64,000 nucleotides of DNA, from assembly GCA_963727465.1 (NCBI GenBank), contig CAVSGL010000018.1, positions 79,573 through 143,572 of the forward strand, written 5' to 3'. Below the pieces are notes generated by a model. The model was not told the origin of the DNA. It saw only the letters and a program-made list of their open reading frames with translations, and did no database searches. Source of the DNA: VRUE01 sp963727465. GTDB lineage: Bacteria > Actinomycetota > Thermoleophilia > Solirubrobacterales > 70-9. Below are positions 45,569-52,999 of this stretch, piece after piece (within the stretch, counting starts at the first letter, position 1; every line of letters begins with the position of its first letter). The translations under genes were made by a program, and so were the position numbers.

Positions 45569-45817
45569 TTGAATCCCCGTCACCGTTTTGCCTCGAACCT
45601 GCGAGACGCCAGGCGCAAGTCCGGCCTGACGCAGGAGGAGCTGGGCGACCGCACGGACCTGCACCGGACCGAGATCTCGCTGCTCGAGCGGGGCGGCCGC
45701 GAGCCGCGCCTGGGCACGATCGTGAAGCTGGCGGGCGCCCTCGGCGTCAGCGCCGAAAGCCTCTGCGTCGGCATGCGCTGGGACGTCAAGGGGCAGAAAT
45801 TCAAATACCGCAAGTAG
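45569..45817 (+). CDS. Small XRE-type HTH regulator
   Basis: An 82-residue single-domain DNA-binding protein: HRFASNLRDARRKSGLTQEE, LGDRTDLHRTEISLLERGGR and EPRLGTIVKLAGALGVSAES form a complete helix-turn-helix. The start is placed at TTG 45569 because TTTGGAGG sits eight bases before it; a longer GTG-initiated form would add a non-conserved segment. It ends with a basic tail (GQKFKYRK). A similar small regulator lies at 47308..47541. Confidence 0.8.
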   Translation: MNPRHRFASNLRDARRKSGLTQEELGDRTDLHRTEISLLERGGREPRLGTIVKLAGALGVSAESLCVGMRWDVKGQKFKYRK

Positions 45818-45861
45818 TGCGGTCCTAACGAAACTCGCCGCGGCTGCCGATACAGGCGGCG

Positions 45862-46968
45862 ATGTTCGAAATCGACTCAGCCCTGCGCACCCTCGTCGAG
45901 CGAGGCGGGTCCGACCTGCACGTGAAGGTGGCGGCGCCGCCGACGATCCGCCTGCACGGCGAGCTGACGCCCCTGGAGGGGCACGAGCCGCTGAGCGGCG
46001 AGGAAACCGAAAAGGCCTTCCACGACATCGCCGAGGTGCGCTCGCTGACCGAATTCGAGCAGGAGGGCGAGGCCGACTTCTCCTACGCGCTCCCCGGCGT
46101 CTCCCGCTACCGCGTCAACGCCTTCAAGCAGCGCGGCTCGACCTCGATCGTCTGCCGCGCGATCCCCTTCGAAATCCGCTCGGTCGAGGAGCTGGGGCTG
46201 CCCCAGGTGGTCACCGACCTGGCCGAGGAGCAGCGCGGGATCATCCTCGTCACCGGCACCACCGGCTCGGGCAAGAGCACGACCCTGGCGGCGATGATCG
46301 ACCACATCAACCGCACCCGCAGCCACCACATCGTCACGCTCGAGGACCCGATCGAGTACCTGCACGAAGATAAAGGCTCGATCGTCAACCAGCGCGAGGT
46401 CGGCGCCGACACGGAAAGCTTCGCCCGGGCGATGCGCCGCGTCCTGCGCCAGGACCCCGACGTGATCCTGATCGGCGAGATGCGCGACGAGGAGACCGTG
46501 CGCACGGCGCTCTCCGCGGCCGAGACCGGCCACCTCGTGCTCTCCACCGTCCACACCCTCGACGCGACCGAGACGATCAACCGGATCATCGACTTCTTCC
46601 CGCCGCACCTCCAGCACCAGGCGCGGGTGATGCTCGCCTCGACCCTGAAGGGGGCGATCGCCCAGCGGCTCGTCCCCGACGTGACCGGCGAGGGCCGCGT
46701 GCCCGCCTCCGAGGTGATGGTCGTCACCGGCCGCGTCCAGGACCTGATCCTCAACCCGGAGGAAACCGGCAAGATCACCGAGGTGATCGCCGAGGGCGAG
46801 TACTACGGCATGCGCACCTTCGACCAGTCGCTGCTCACCTACGTGATGGAGGGCAAGGTCGCCGAGCAGGTCGCGCTCGACTACGCCTCCAGCCCGCACG
46901 ACTTCAAGCTGATGCTCGCCGCCGGCGGCCAGCGCGCCAGCGGCATCGAGCAGCTCGAGCAGGCCTGA
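45862..46968 (+). CDS. PilT-like twitching-motility ATPase
   Basis: A 368-residue hexameric ATPase of the PilT family, which powers type IV pilus retraction. Walker A VTGTTGSGKSTTLAAMI, the Asp box IVTLEDPIEYLHEDKGSIVN, Walker B DPDVILIGEMRDEETVRTAL and the His box ETGHLVLSTVHTLDATETIN are all present, and the PilT C-terminal stretch (YYGMRTFDQSLLTYVMEGKV) is recognisable. No pilin, PilB or PilC gene is near, so it is an orphan here. It is flanked by small XRE regulators. Confidence 0.92.
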   Translation: MFEIDSALRTLVERGGSDLHVKVAAPPTIRLHGELTPLEGHEPLSGEETEKAFHDIAEVRSLTEFEQEGEADFSYALPGVSRYRVNAFKQRGSTSIVCRAIPFEIRSVEELGLPQVVTDLAEEQRGIILVTGTTGSGKSTTLAAMIDHINRTRSHHIVTLEDPIEYLHEDKGSIVNQREVGADTESFARAMRRVLRQDPDVILIGEMRDEETVRTALSAAETGHLVLSTVHTLDATETINRIIDFFPPHLQHQARVMLASTLKGAIAQRLVPDVTGEGRVPASEVMVVTGRVQDLILNPEETGKITEVIAEGEYYGMRTFDQSLLTYVMEGKVAEQVALDYASSPHDFKLMLAAGGQRASGIEQLEQA

Positions 46969-47030
46969 GCGACGTCGTGAGACGATGAATTTCGAATTCT
47001 TTTGTCTTCAAAACTGCTATCGTGCCCACC

Positions 47031-47258
47031 ATGAAGATATTGGAGATGAAGTGGCGCCTTGAAGAAACGAACAGGGAGGTCGAACGTCTGAGGGGGCAGC
47101 TGGAGCGGGAACTCGGCTACCTCGCCGCGCGGATCGAGCGGGAATTCGAATTCTCCTCGGGCCGGGCGGAGCGCGAGTACCGCCACCTGTCCGAGCGGAT
47201 CGAGCGCGGGTTCTCTCGGGTCGGGGACCTGCTGGGAGGGGGGAGCGACCGCAGCTGA
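47031..47258 (+). CDS. Short coiled-coil protein
   Basis: Unrecognised 75-residue helical protein: MKILEMKWRLEETNREVERL, RGQLERELGYLAARIEREFE and YRHLSERIERGFSRVGDLLG. It is entirely charged heptads with no membrane segment. ATG 47031 is preferred; GTG 47022 is an alternative. An AT-rich stretch 20 to 50 bases upstream could hold its promoter, making the transcript nearly leaderless. It recalls, without clear homology, the longer coiled-coil proteins at 31580 and 48693. Confidence 0.55.
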   Translation: MKILEMKWRLEETNREVERLRGQLERELGYLAARIEREFEFSSGRAEREYRHLSERIERGFSRVGDLLGGGSDRS

Positions 47259-47271
47259 GCCATTCAGCCGC

Positions 47272-47300
47272 TTGCGCGAAACCCCGTGCGTACCTATAAT
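47272..47300 (+). promoter_or_regulatory. Strong sigma-70-type promoter, leaderless
   Basis: TTGCGC (47272..47277), 17 bases, TATAAT (47295..47300), and ATG only seven bases later. The same layout, TTGCGC-17-TATCAT, precedes the NTPase operon at 52965..52993, and both share the context GTACCTAT. Confidence 0.8.
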
Positions 47301-47307
47301 CGGCCGC

Positions 47308-47541
47308 ATGGCTCCGGTCGACGAGGTTCCGGACCTCAAGCGGCGCTTTGGCGCCAACCTGCATGCGGCGCGGTTGGCAGCCGGCGTCTCGGTGGTCGCG
47401 CTGGCGGAACGCTGCGATATGCACTGGACCGCCGTCGCCCGGCTCGAGGAGGGCCGCCGGGAGCCGAGCCTCGGCGCGGCCCTGCGCCTCGCCGAGGCCC
47501 TGGAGATCGCGCCTGAACAGCTCTGGGCCGAGCCGGCCTGA
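47308..47541 (+). CDS. Small XRE-type HTH regulator, leaderless
   Basis: A 77-residue helix-turn-helix protein: DLKRRFGANLHAARLAAGVS, ALAERCDMHWTAVARLEEGR and REPSLGAALRLAEALEIAPE. The ATG at 47308 lies seven bases after a perfect TATAAT box, so the mRNA should start at or next to the start codon. It is similar in size and style to the regulator at 45569..45817. Given the shared promoter type it may regulate the small genes that follow or the NTPase operon, which is inference only. Confidence 0.82.
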   Translation: MAPVDEVPDLKRRFGANLHAARLAAGVSVVALAERCDMHWTAVARLEEGRREPSLGAALRLAEALEIAPEQLWAEPA

Positions 47542-47645
47542 GCCGTCCGCCGCCCCCGCTAGCCTCCGTCCCTCAATCCAATAGCGGCCCCCGGCGGCGC
47601 AGCAACGCCAACCGAGGGCCTGACCACAAGGAGAATGAGCTCCCA

Positions 47646-47789
47646 ATGGCTGACATCAAGATTACGGCCGAGGACCGCAAGGTCGAGCGCGCGGTCCGCG
47701 AGCTGGTCGGCGCCGGCCTGCTGCATTGTTGCTGCGGCCACGTCCTGCCGACCCGCGCGGCGCTCTACTTCCGGCGGCTGGAGGAGTAG
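47646..47789 (+). CDS. 47-residue protein with HCCCGH motif
   Basis: A tiny protein, MADIKITAEDRKVERAVREL, then VGAGLLHCCCGHVLPTRAAL and YFRRLEE. AAGGAG lies 12 bases before ATG 47646 (an ATG at 47634 in another frame is closer). The three adjacent cysteines flanked by His (HCCCGH) could bind a metal or be lipidated. Codon use is regular and the frame is free of rare codons. Not recognised. Confidence 0.5.
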   Translation: MADIKITAEDRKVERAVRELVGAGLLHCCCGHVLPTRAALYFRRLEE

Positions 47790-47909
47790 AGCAGCCGGCA
47801 AGCGCCGAGGCCGCCCCGGCCGGCGGCCTCGGCCAGGCTGTTGCTGGTGCCGCCCGATGCCGCAGGTGAGGCCGAGCACTCGTTTGCCGCCCTCTGGCCT
47901 GGATCTCGC

Positions 47910-48101
47910 TCAGCCGCGACCGCGCCGGCGGTCGCGGTCGTCCAGCACGTGGAGCAAGGTGAGGCCGATGGCGAATGAGGCGACCACTACCGCCTGAACT
48001 CCAGCTTCGGAATGTCTGAGCAGCCAGCCGCCTCCGAAGAGGATGACGTTGGCAACCAACAGCGAGAAGTAGAAGTTGCGCGTGATCATCTCAGACAGCA
48101 T
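47910..48101 (-). CDS. Small two-helix membrane protein
   Basis: A 63-residue protein: MLSEMITRNFYFSLLVANVI, LFGGGWLLRHSEAGVQAVVV and ASFAIGLTLLHVLDDRDRRR. Two helices with a short polar loop and a basic cytoplasmic tail. It is the only minus-strand gene in this stretch. Not recognised; could be a small stress or toxin-like membrane peptide, with no direct evidence. Confidence 0.45.
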   Translation of the reverse strand: MLSEMITRNFYFSLLVANVILFGGGWLLRHSEAGVQAVVVASFAIGLTLLHVLDDRDRRRGRG

Positions 48102-48221
48102 ACCTCAGCATCAGGTCCACGCACAGACAAGATATTCCCAAGACACCGCCCCAGAAGGCATCTCGCAGGGCGTTGCTCTCCATCTCCGCACGCGATCGCC
48201 CAACCGCGAAGAACGTCCGCG

Positions 48222-48419
48222 ATCCGCCGGCGGCACTACGGCCCGATCCTGGCGTTCGCGGTCGCCGAGCTCCCCTGGGAGACGACCTTCAACCTCCTGC
48301 TCGGCGCCGACCGCCCGCGCGCGGTATCCAACGGTCACCTCGCCGCGGCGCTCGAATGGACCGAGGCGCTGGGTCTCGACTGCCGCATCCGGCTCCGGGT
48401 ACCGCCGCGGCAGCGATGA
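48222..48419 (+). pseudogene. Fragment resembling the N-terminal part of the GNAT protein at 51916
   Basis: An open segment reading RRRHYGPILAFAVAELPWET, TFNLLLGADRPRAVSNGHLA and AALEWTEALGLDCRIRLRVP. The GHLAxAxEW...RIxxP pattern also occurs in the acetyltransferase at 51916..52764 (PGHLADAVEWMRAWEVEYRI). No good start codon or the rest of the domain is present, so it is probably a remnant. The remaining part of 48102..48221 shows nothing else. Confidence 0.35.
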
Positions 48420-48622
48420 TGCACCACGAGATGCCGCAGCTCGCCTTCGCCGCCACCAGGGAGGAGGCGCGTGGCCGCGGCGCCCAATCTCGCCCTGCTG
48501 CACCGGAGGATCTGGTCGCCCGCCGGCCGGGCGACGAGGACGACGACGAGTGGGGCGGGGGCGACTGGGATCCCGGCGATGGAGACGCCGGGGACGATCA
48601 CGACTTCCAGCTCGGCGGCTGA
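48416..48622 (+). CDS. Small acidic protein
   Basis: A 68-residue frame starting at ATG 48416, overlapping the stop of the preceding fragment: MMHHEMPQLAFAATREEARG, then RGAQSRPAAPEDLVARRPGD and a tail with DEDDDEWGGGDWDPGDGDAG. The strongly acidic C-terminus is reminiscent of DNA-mimic or chaperone-like tails, but nothing is recognised. It may be a real short gene or chance. Confidence 0.35.
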   Translation: MMHHEMPQLAFAATREEARGRGAQSRPAAPEDLVARRPGDEDDDEWGGGDWDPGDGDAGDDHDFQLGG

Positions 48623-48692
48623 GTCCGCAACATGCGGCAATCGCATCCGTCAAGGGGGGAGAACCGATGTTCCTCGCGGCCTTTGACCTCCA

Positions 48693-49016
48693 ATGCCCGC
48701 GCAAGATCCGATTCAGGCCGATGACCCCGGCAGGCGCCGAAATGTTTACGATGCAACAATAGAGCACGCCATGCAGGCCGGAGCGACAGACGCCAGGCTC
48801 GATGCCCTTGGGGCGAAGATCGATGCCCTCGCGGAGAGCATCGACAAGCGCTTCGAGCAGATCGACAAGCGCTTCGAGCAGGTCGACAGGCGCTACGAAA
48901 GCCTCGAGGGCCGCTTCGAAGGTCTCGAGGATCGCTTCGCCCTCTTGCAGCGGACGCTGCTCGGCGGCGTAATGGTGTTGATCGCCGCCTTGATCGGCGT
49001 TCTTGGCCACGTGTAG
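48693..49016 (+). CDS. Coiled-coil protein with C-terminal membrane anchor
   Basis: A 107-residue paralog of the gene at 31580..31964. It begins MPAQDPIQADDPGRRRNVYD, continues ARLDALGAKIDALAESIDKR, then heptads (RFEQIDK, RFEQVDR, RYESLEG, RFEGLED) and ends in a membrane helix (TLLGGVMVLIAALIGVLGHV). A tail-anchored, inward-facing coiled coil is predicted. The first 60 bases are almost identical in DNA to the other copy, pointing to recent duplication. It ends seven bases from the convergent restriction gene. Confidence 0.68.
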   Translation: MPAQDPIQADDPGRRRNVYDATIEHAMQAGATDARLDALGAKIDALAESIDKRFEQIDKRFEQVDRRYESLEGRFEGLEDRFALLQRTLLGGVMVLIAALIGVLGHV

Positions 49017-49022
49017 GGCCGG

Positions 49023-51635
49023 CTACCCGAGGATCGCCTCCGGCTTCAGGGAGGCGAGGGACCGGAGCTGGTCGGCGGCCTCGGCCAGGCTGTTCTCGAC
49101 CGAGTCGTAGACGGCGGCGAGCGCCTGCTGGCTCGCCCGGTCGGGGGCGCCGTCGGTCGCCACCGGCACGGCGATCTCCAAGGCCGCGATCCGCCGCAGC
49201 GAGGGGCGCAGGGTGCGGTCGAAGCCGCGCGCGTGGGCCAGGGCGATCGCCATGCGGCAGTAGGACGCGTCGAGGCGGTCGTCGAGGATCTCGATCCGCC
49301 CGCAATGGTCGGTCGTGGCGAACACCGCGCCGGCCTGCTTCACGGCGAGCTGGAAGTCGCCGTCGATGCCCCAGAGGACCGAGGGCCGGGAGAAGTCGGC
49401 GATGTTGGAGTCGTACACGTGCCCGAACGGCTGCGTCACGTTGGCGCTGTAGAGGGGCACCGGCCCGGCGTCCCTGCCGAACAGATCCTCCTTCAGCACC
49501 CGCCTGCCGATCGAGAGGCGAAAGCGCGCGCGGTCGCCCAGCGAGACGCTCGCGAACGAGCGCGGCCCGTCGAAGCCGGTCGCTTCCTCGACCAGGTCGG
49601 CCAGGCCGCCGAGCGCGCCGGAGACCTCGCGCAGCCGCGGCGCCAGGTCCTCGGCCGAGATCGTCTCCGCCCGGTCGAGGTCGCCGAGCTCCAGCAGCTC
49701 GGCCTCGGTCCGCCACCTGTCGACCAGCCAGTGGTCCTCGGGCCGGAAGGCGTCGATCGGCTCGACCCGCGCCCGCGGGTCCTCGATCCGCTCCTTCGGC
49801 TCGGGGCCGCTGTAGGCCTTCGGGTCGGCGTCGAAGCGCCTGAAGGCCGCGGCCATCGCCGGCAGGTCGTCGCGCTCGATCGGGAAGCGCTTCGCGTCGC
49901 GCGTCTCGCCGACCTCGCCCACGAGGTAGGTGAGAACGCCGTCGCGCTGCGGCTCGTGCGGGTCCTGCTTCCTGCGGAAGGCGAGGACGTAGGTCTTCTT
50001 CGAGGTCGAGTAGAAGGTGTCCTTGGGCAGCGAGACGACCGCCTCGAGCACGCACTGGTTCAGCAGATGCCGTCTCAGCGCCTCCCCGGAATGGCGCAGC
50101 AGCAGGCCGTCGGGGACGATCGCCAGGGCGCGGCCGCCGCGCTTGAGGCCGGCGATGACCTGCTGGAGGCAGAGGTTCTCCAGCCCCGAGCCGACGACCG
50201 CGTAGTAATCCGCCAGCGCCGCGTTCTCGGCGAGCAGCCTGCGCAGCGCCTCGGTCCCCTTGACGACGTAGGGCGGGTTGGTCATCACCAGGTCCCACTG
50301 TTCGTGCGGCGTGTCGGCGAGCGAGCCGGCGATCGATTCGCCTTTCGCCACGAACGTTTCGTTGAGCGTCTTGGCCAGCCAGTGCGGGCTCCCCTCGGGG
50401 TCGCGCTCGAGCACCTCCGAGAGGTGGATCAGCATGTTCGCCTTGGCCAGCGAGATCGTCGCCGGGTCGCGGTCATAGCCCCGGTAGAGAAGCGCCGCGT
50501 GGAGCTCGCCGCGGAAGTCGTGCATCCGCTTGTGCAGCAGCGGCTCGAGCGGGAAGCCGCCGACGCCGCAGAAGGGGTCGGCGACGACCTCGCCGGAGGG
50601 CATGTGCTCGATTCCGCTCATCTCGACCATCGCCTTGACCACGTTGCGCGGCGTGAAGTACTGGCCCCAGCTCTTCTGGCTGATGCTCTTCTTCAGGAAG
50701 CGTTCGAAGATCCGCGATTTGAACTCGGGGTCGATCCGCCGCAGGCGGCCGGCCTTCTCGAAGCCGGCGAGGATCTCGGCGAAGAGCCGGCCGTGGTCGC
50801 GGTTCTCCGGCTCCAGGGCGAGACCGCCGATCACCCCGGTCCCGTCCTCGCCGGGCGGGAAGAGGCGCAGAATCACCGACCGTACTACCTTGAAGTAGTA
50901 GTCCAGCGCGTGCGCCGGAGGGAGGCCGGCCACGTGCTCGAAGGTGGCCGGCTGTCCGGCTTCGCCCTCGCTCAGCGTGCCCAGGTCGGAGAGGAACTTG
51001 AACAGGAGGATCTCGACGAACGAGGCCAGACAGCGTTCCGGGTTCTCGCCGGAGGCCAGCCAGATCGCCTGCCAGGTGCGGTCGGCCAGCTCGGTCGGGT
51101 CGACCGGGACGGGCGGCGTCAGCCGGCCCGTGCCCGGGTCCAGCTCGCGCTCGATGCGCGTAATCGTCTTCGCGACGTCCTCGCAGCCCGCCTCGCTGGC
51201 GAGGTCGACCGGCGCGTCGAGCGCGTAGCCGTCCTCACGCAGGATCACCCGTCCGTCCGGCGCCGCCGGCGTCACCGCCACCCAGCGGACGATCTCGCCG
51301 TCGCTGACGGCGCCGAGCCCGCAGCCGAGCGGCCCGCAGTACCCCGTCGCGAGCTTCGCCACAGCGGCGTCGAGGACCGATTCGCGCTGTAGCGCCTTCG
51401 CCCGTTTGAACTCGACCACGAGCCGCACGCGCGGTTCGCCCCCGTTGCGGGAGATGACGAGGCCGTCCGGCCTCAGCCGGCTCCTGGAGCCATAGTCGCG
51501 CGCGGGCACGACGCCGTCGCCGGCGAGCTGGGCGAGGCTCGTGCCGCCGATGTTGAACGACTCGAACGGCCCCGCCACGTCGCCGCGCACCCCGCCCCTG
51601 TGCACGTACCCCTTTTGCCCCAGCTCCTCTGACAT
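49023..51635 (-). CDS. Fused nuclease-methyltransferase-specificity restriction protein
   Basis: An 870-residue restriction-modification protein in one chain. The N-terminal nuclease shows RPDGLVISRNGGEPRV then RLVVEFKRAK: Pro56-Asp57 and Glu75-x-Lys77, a PD-(D/E)XK site. The adenine methyltransferase follows: SWGQYFTPRNVVKAMVEM, motif I VADPFCGVGGFPLE (353 to 364) and motif IV DLVMTNPPYV (453 to 456). The C-terminal part (about 660 to 850) resembles one HsdS target-recognition domain (GPVPLYSANVTQPFGHVYDS; AGAVFATTDHCGRIEILDDR). The order matches type IIG/IIC enzymes, with no helicase gene for a type I system. It diverges from the GNAT gene. A remnant of a second copy lies at about 52840. 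Confidence 0.82.
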   Translation of the reverse strand: MSEELGQKGYVHRGGVRGDVAGPFESFNIGGTSLAQLAGDGVVPARDYGSRSRLRPDGLVISRNGGEPRVRLVVEFKRAKALQRESVLDAAVAKLATGYCGPLGCGLGAVSDGEIVRWVAVTPAAPDGRVILREDGYALDAPVDLASEAGCEDVAKTITRIERELDPGTGRLTPPVPVDPTELADRTWQAIWLASGENPERCLASFVEILLFKFLSDLGTLSEGEAGQPATFEHVAGLPPAHALDYYFKVVRSVILRLFPPGEDGTGVIGGLALEPENRDHGRLFAEILAGFEKAGRLRRIDPEFKSRIFERFLKKSISQKSWGQYFTPRNVVKAMVEMSGIEHMPSGEVVADPFCGVGGFPLEPLLHKRMHDFRGELHAALLYRGYDRDPATISLAKANMLIHLSEVLERDPEGSPHWLAKTLNETFVAKGESIAGSLADTPHEQWDLVMTNPPYVVKGTEALRRLLAENAALADYYAVVGSGLENLCLQQVIAGLKRGGRALAIVPDGLLLRHSGEALRRHLLNQCVLEAVVSLPKDTFYSTSKKTYVLAFRRKQDPHEPQRDGVLTYLVGEVGETRDAKRFPIERDDLPAMAAAFRRFDADPKAYSGPEPKERIEDPRARVEPIDAFRPEDHWLVDRWRTEAELLELGDLDRAETISAEDLAPRLREVSGALGGLADLVEEATGFDGPRSFASVSLGDRARFRLSIGRRVLKEDLFGRDAGPVPLYSANVTQPFGHVYDSNIADFSRPSVLWGIDGDFQLAVKQAGAVFATTDHCGRIEILDDRLDASYCRMAIALAHARGFDRTLRPSLRRIAALEIAVPVATDGAPDRASQQALAAVYDSVENSLAEAADQLRSLASLKPEAILG

Positions 51636-51915
51636 CGTGGCGCCGAGAGGCTAGGCGGCGGCGACTCCCCCGCCAACAGCGTCGCCGCTGACTGTCGGGT
51701 GTCTGGTAGACAACACATCACCAGACAGTAGCGCTACCTGCCTCCTGCGGCCGCCTCGAGCAGGAAGGGCAGGCAGATGGCGTCACGGCGTCGGTGGGCG
51801 CCGGGCGACGATGCGGCACGTCCGTCCTCCGAATACACTAAGTTCCTTGACAAATCCTGTCTCGTACCAATAGGCTCGATCTTCCGTCCATTTTGCGGCA
51901 GCGAGGAGGAAGCGA
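51636..51915. promoter_or_regulatory. Divergent control region with nested inverted repeats
   Basis: No gene is seen. TGTCTGGT (51700..51707) is inverted as ACCAGACA at 51720..51727, and TGTCT-GGT-AGACA forms a second palindrome inside. These lie about 65 bases before the restriction gene start and would suit a control-protein site. On the other strand TTGACA (51847..51852) is a good -35 box for the acetyltransferase, with a weak -10. Confidence 0.45.
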
Positions 51916-52764
51916 ATGGGATTTGAGCCAGCGGTCGAGCTGGAGCCCACCCTCGAGCTGGAGCGCGTCGCGGCGCTCGCGCGGCGCCAGATGTGGGAAT
52001 CGGCGGCGCCCGAGGCGATTGAAGAGTGGGGGATCGAGGTGCGGCGCTTCGGCCCGCTCGAGGCGACCGTGGTTGGCGGCGAGCCGCAGGAGCGTCGCCT
52101 CAACGAGATCCGCGGCGCGATCGAGCCCGGCCACCTCGCCGACGCGGTCGAATGGATGCGGGCCTGGGAGGTCGAGTACCGGATCGTCGTTCCCGAGCGC
52201 GATCGCGGTGCCGGGGAGGCCGAGGCGTGGCTGGAAGCGCGCAGCTACGAGCGCTGCGGCGGCCGGGTCGTGTTCGCGCGCGACACGACGGCGCCGCTGC
52301 CGGCGGCGGAGGCGTTCGACGGCGAGGTCTTCGAGCTGACCGAGGAATGGGAAGGCGAAAGCTTCAGCATGCTCGCCCGCGAGGCGCTCGACCTGCCGTC
52401 GATCGCCGAGCAGCTGGCGATTATGCTGCCCTCCAAGGACAACTGGCGCTGCTACACGGCCCTGCTCGGCGACGAGAACCTGATCGCAGCGACCGGCGCG
52501 ACGATGATCGAGCGCGATGTCGCCCTGCTCGCCCTCGACACGACCCTGTCGCGGGCGCGCGGCCGGGGCTGCCACCGCGCCCTGCTGCGCCGCCGCCTCG
52601 CCGACGCGGCCGAGGCCGGCTGCCGCCTCGTCTTCGCCGAGCTCGACGAAGAGGACCCGGTGAGCTTTGAGGCGGCCAGGCGCAACCTGCTCGAGTTCGG
52701 CTTCGAGCAGACGTCCAGGAGCTCGTGCTGGCAGCGGCCGGCGCTTGCGCGGATGGCGGCGTAA
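51916..52764 (+). CDS. GNAT-fold N-acetyltransferase-like protein
   Basis: A 282-residue protein with a GNAT-like C-terminal half: CYTALLGDENLIAATGATMI, LALDTTLSRARGRGCHRALL (acetyl-CoA loop R-G-x-G-C-H), RRRLADAAEAGCRLVFAELD and FEAARRNLLEFGFEQTSRSS (the final conserved strand). The N-terminal half is of the same size and may be a second, degenerate GNAT domain. AGGAGGAAGCGA precedes ATG 51916. It is placed between the restriction gene and the NTPase operon; whether it belongs to either is unknown. Confidence 0.7.
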   Translation: MGFEPAVELEPTLELERVAALARRQMWESAAPEAIEEWGIEVRRFGPLEATVVGGEPQERRLNEIRGAIEPGHLADAVEWMRAWEVEYRIVVPERDRGAGEAEAWLEARSYERCGGRVVFARDTTAPLPAAEAFDGEVFELTEEWEGESFSMLAREALDLPSIAEQLAIMLPSKDNWRCYTALLGDENLIAATGATMIERDVALLALDTTLSRARGRGCHRALLRRRLADAAEAGCRLVFAELDEEDPVSFEAARRNLLEFGFEQTSRSSCWQRPALARMAA

Positions 52765-52839
52765 ACGAGCGGTCGAGCCGGATGCTGGACCCGCCTCAAT
52801 CTCGGCCAGTTCGTCGGCGGTGTAGAGGCGCTGGCGGAA

Positions 52840-52912
52840 CGGGATGGAAGAGGCGCAGGATCGCCGGCCGCGCGACCTTGAAGTAGTAGCTCAGCGCGTG
52901 CGCCGGGGGGGC
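52840..52912 (-). pseudogene. Remnant of a second restriction-methylase gene
   Basis: On the minus strand this stretch reads GAPPAHALSYYFKVARPAIL then RLFHP, matching residues 238 to 260 of the protein at 49023..51635 (LPPAHALDYYFKVVRSVILR). DNA identity is obvious over about 60 bases. Nothing of the rest of the gene remains, so it is a deletion scar or recombination relic just before the NTPase operon promoter. Confidence 0.8.
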
Positions 52913-52964
52913 ACCACCCTCTCGCCGGCGAGCCCGATCCGGTTCTCCCGCCGGGCCCGCCGCC

Positions 52965-52993
52965 TTGCGCAGGACTCAACCCGTACCTATCAT
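52965..52993 (+). promoter_or_regulatory. Promoter of the NTPase operon, leaderless
   Basis: TTGCGC (52965..52970), 17 bases, TATCAT (52988..52993), then GTG at 53000. It differs from the promoter at 47272..47300 by one base in the -10 box, has an identical -35 and spacer length, and the same GTACCTAT context. Confidence 0.75.
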
Positions 52994-52999
52994 CGACGC

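Noticed and set aside
49023..51635. Complete type I restriction system
   Set aside because: No HsdR helicase gene and no separate HsdS gene nearby; nuclease, methylase and a single target domain are in one chain, as in type IIG/IIC.
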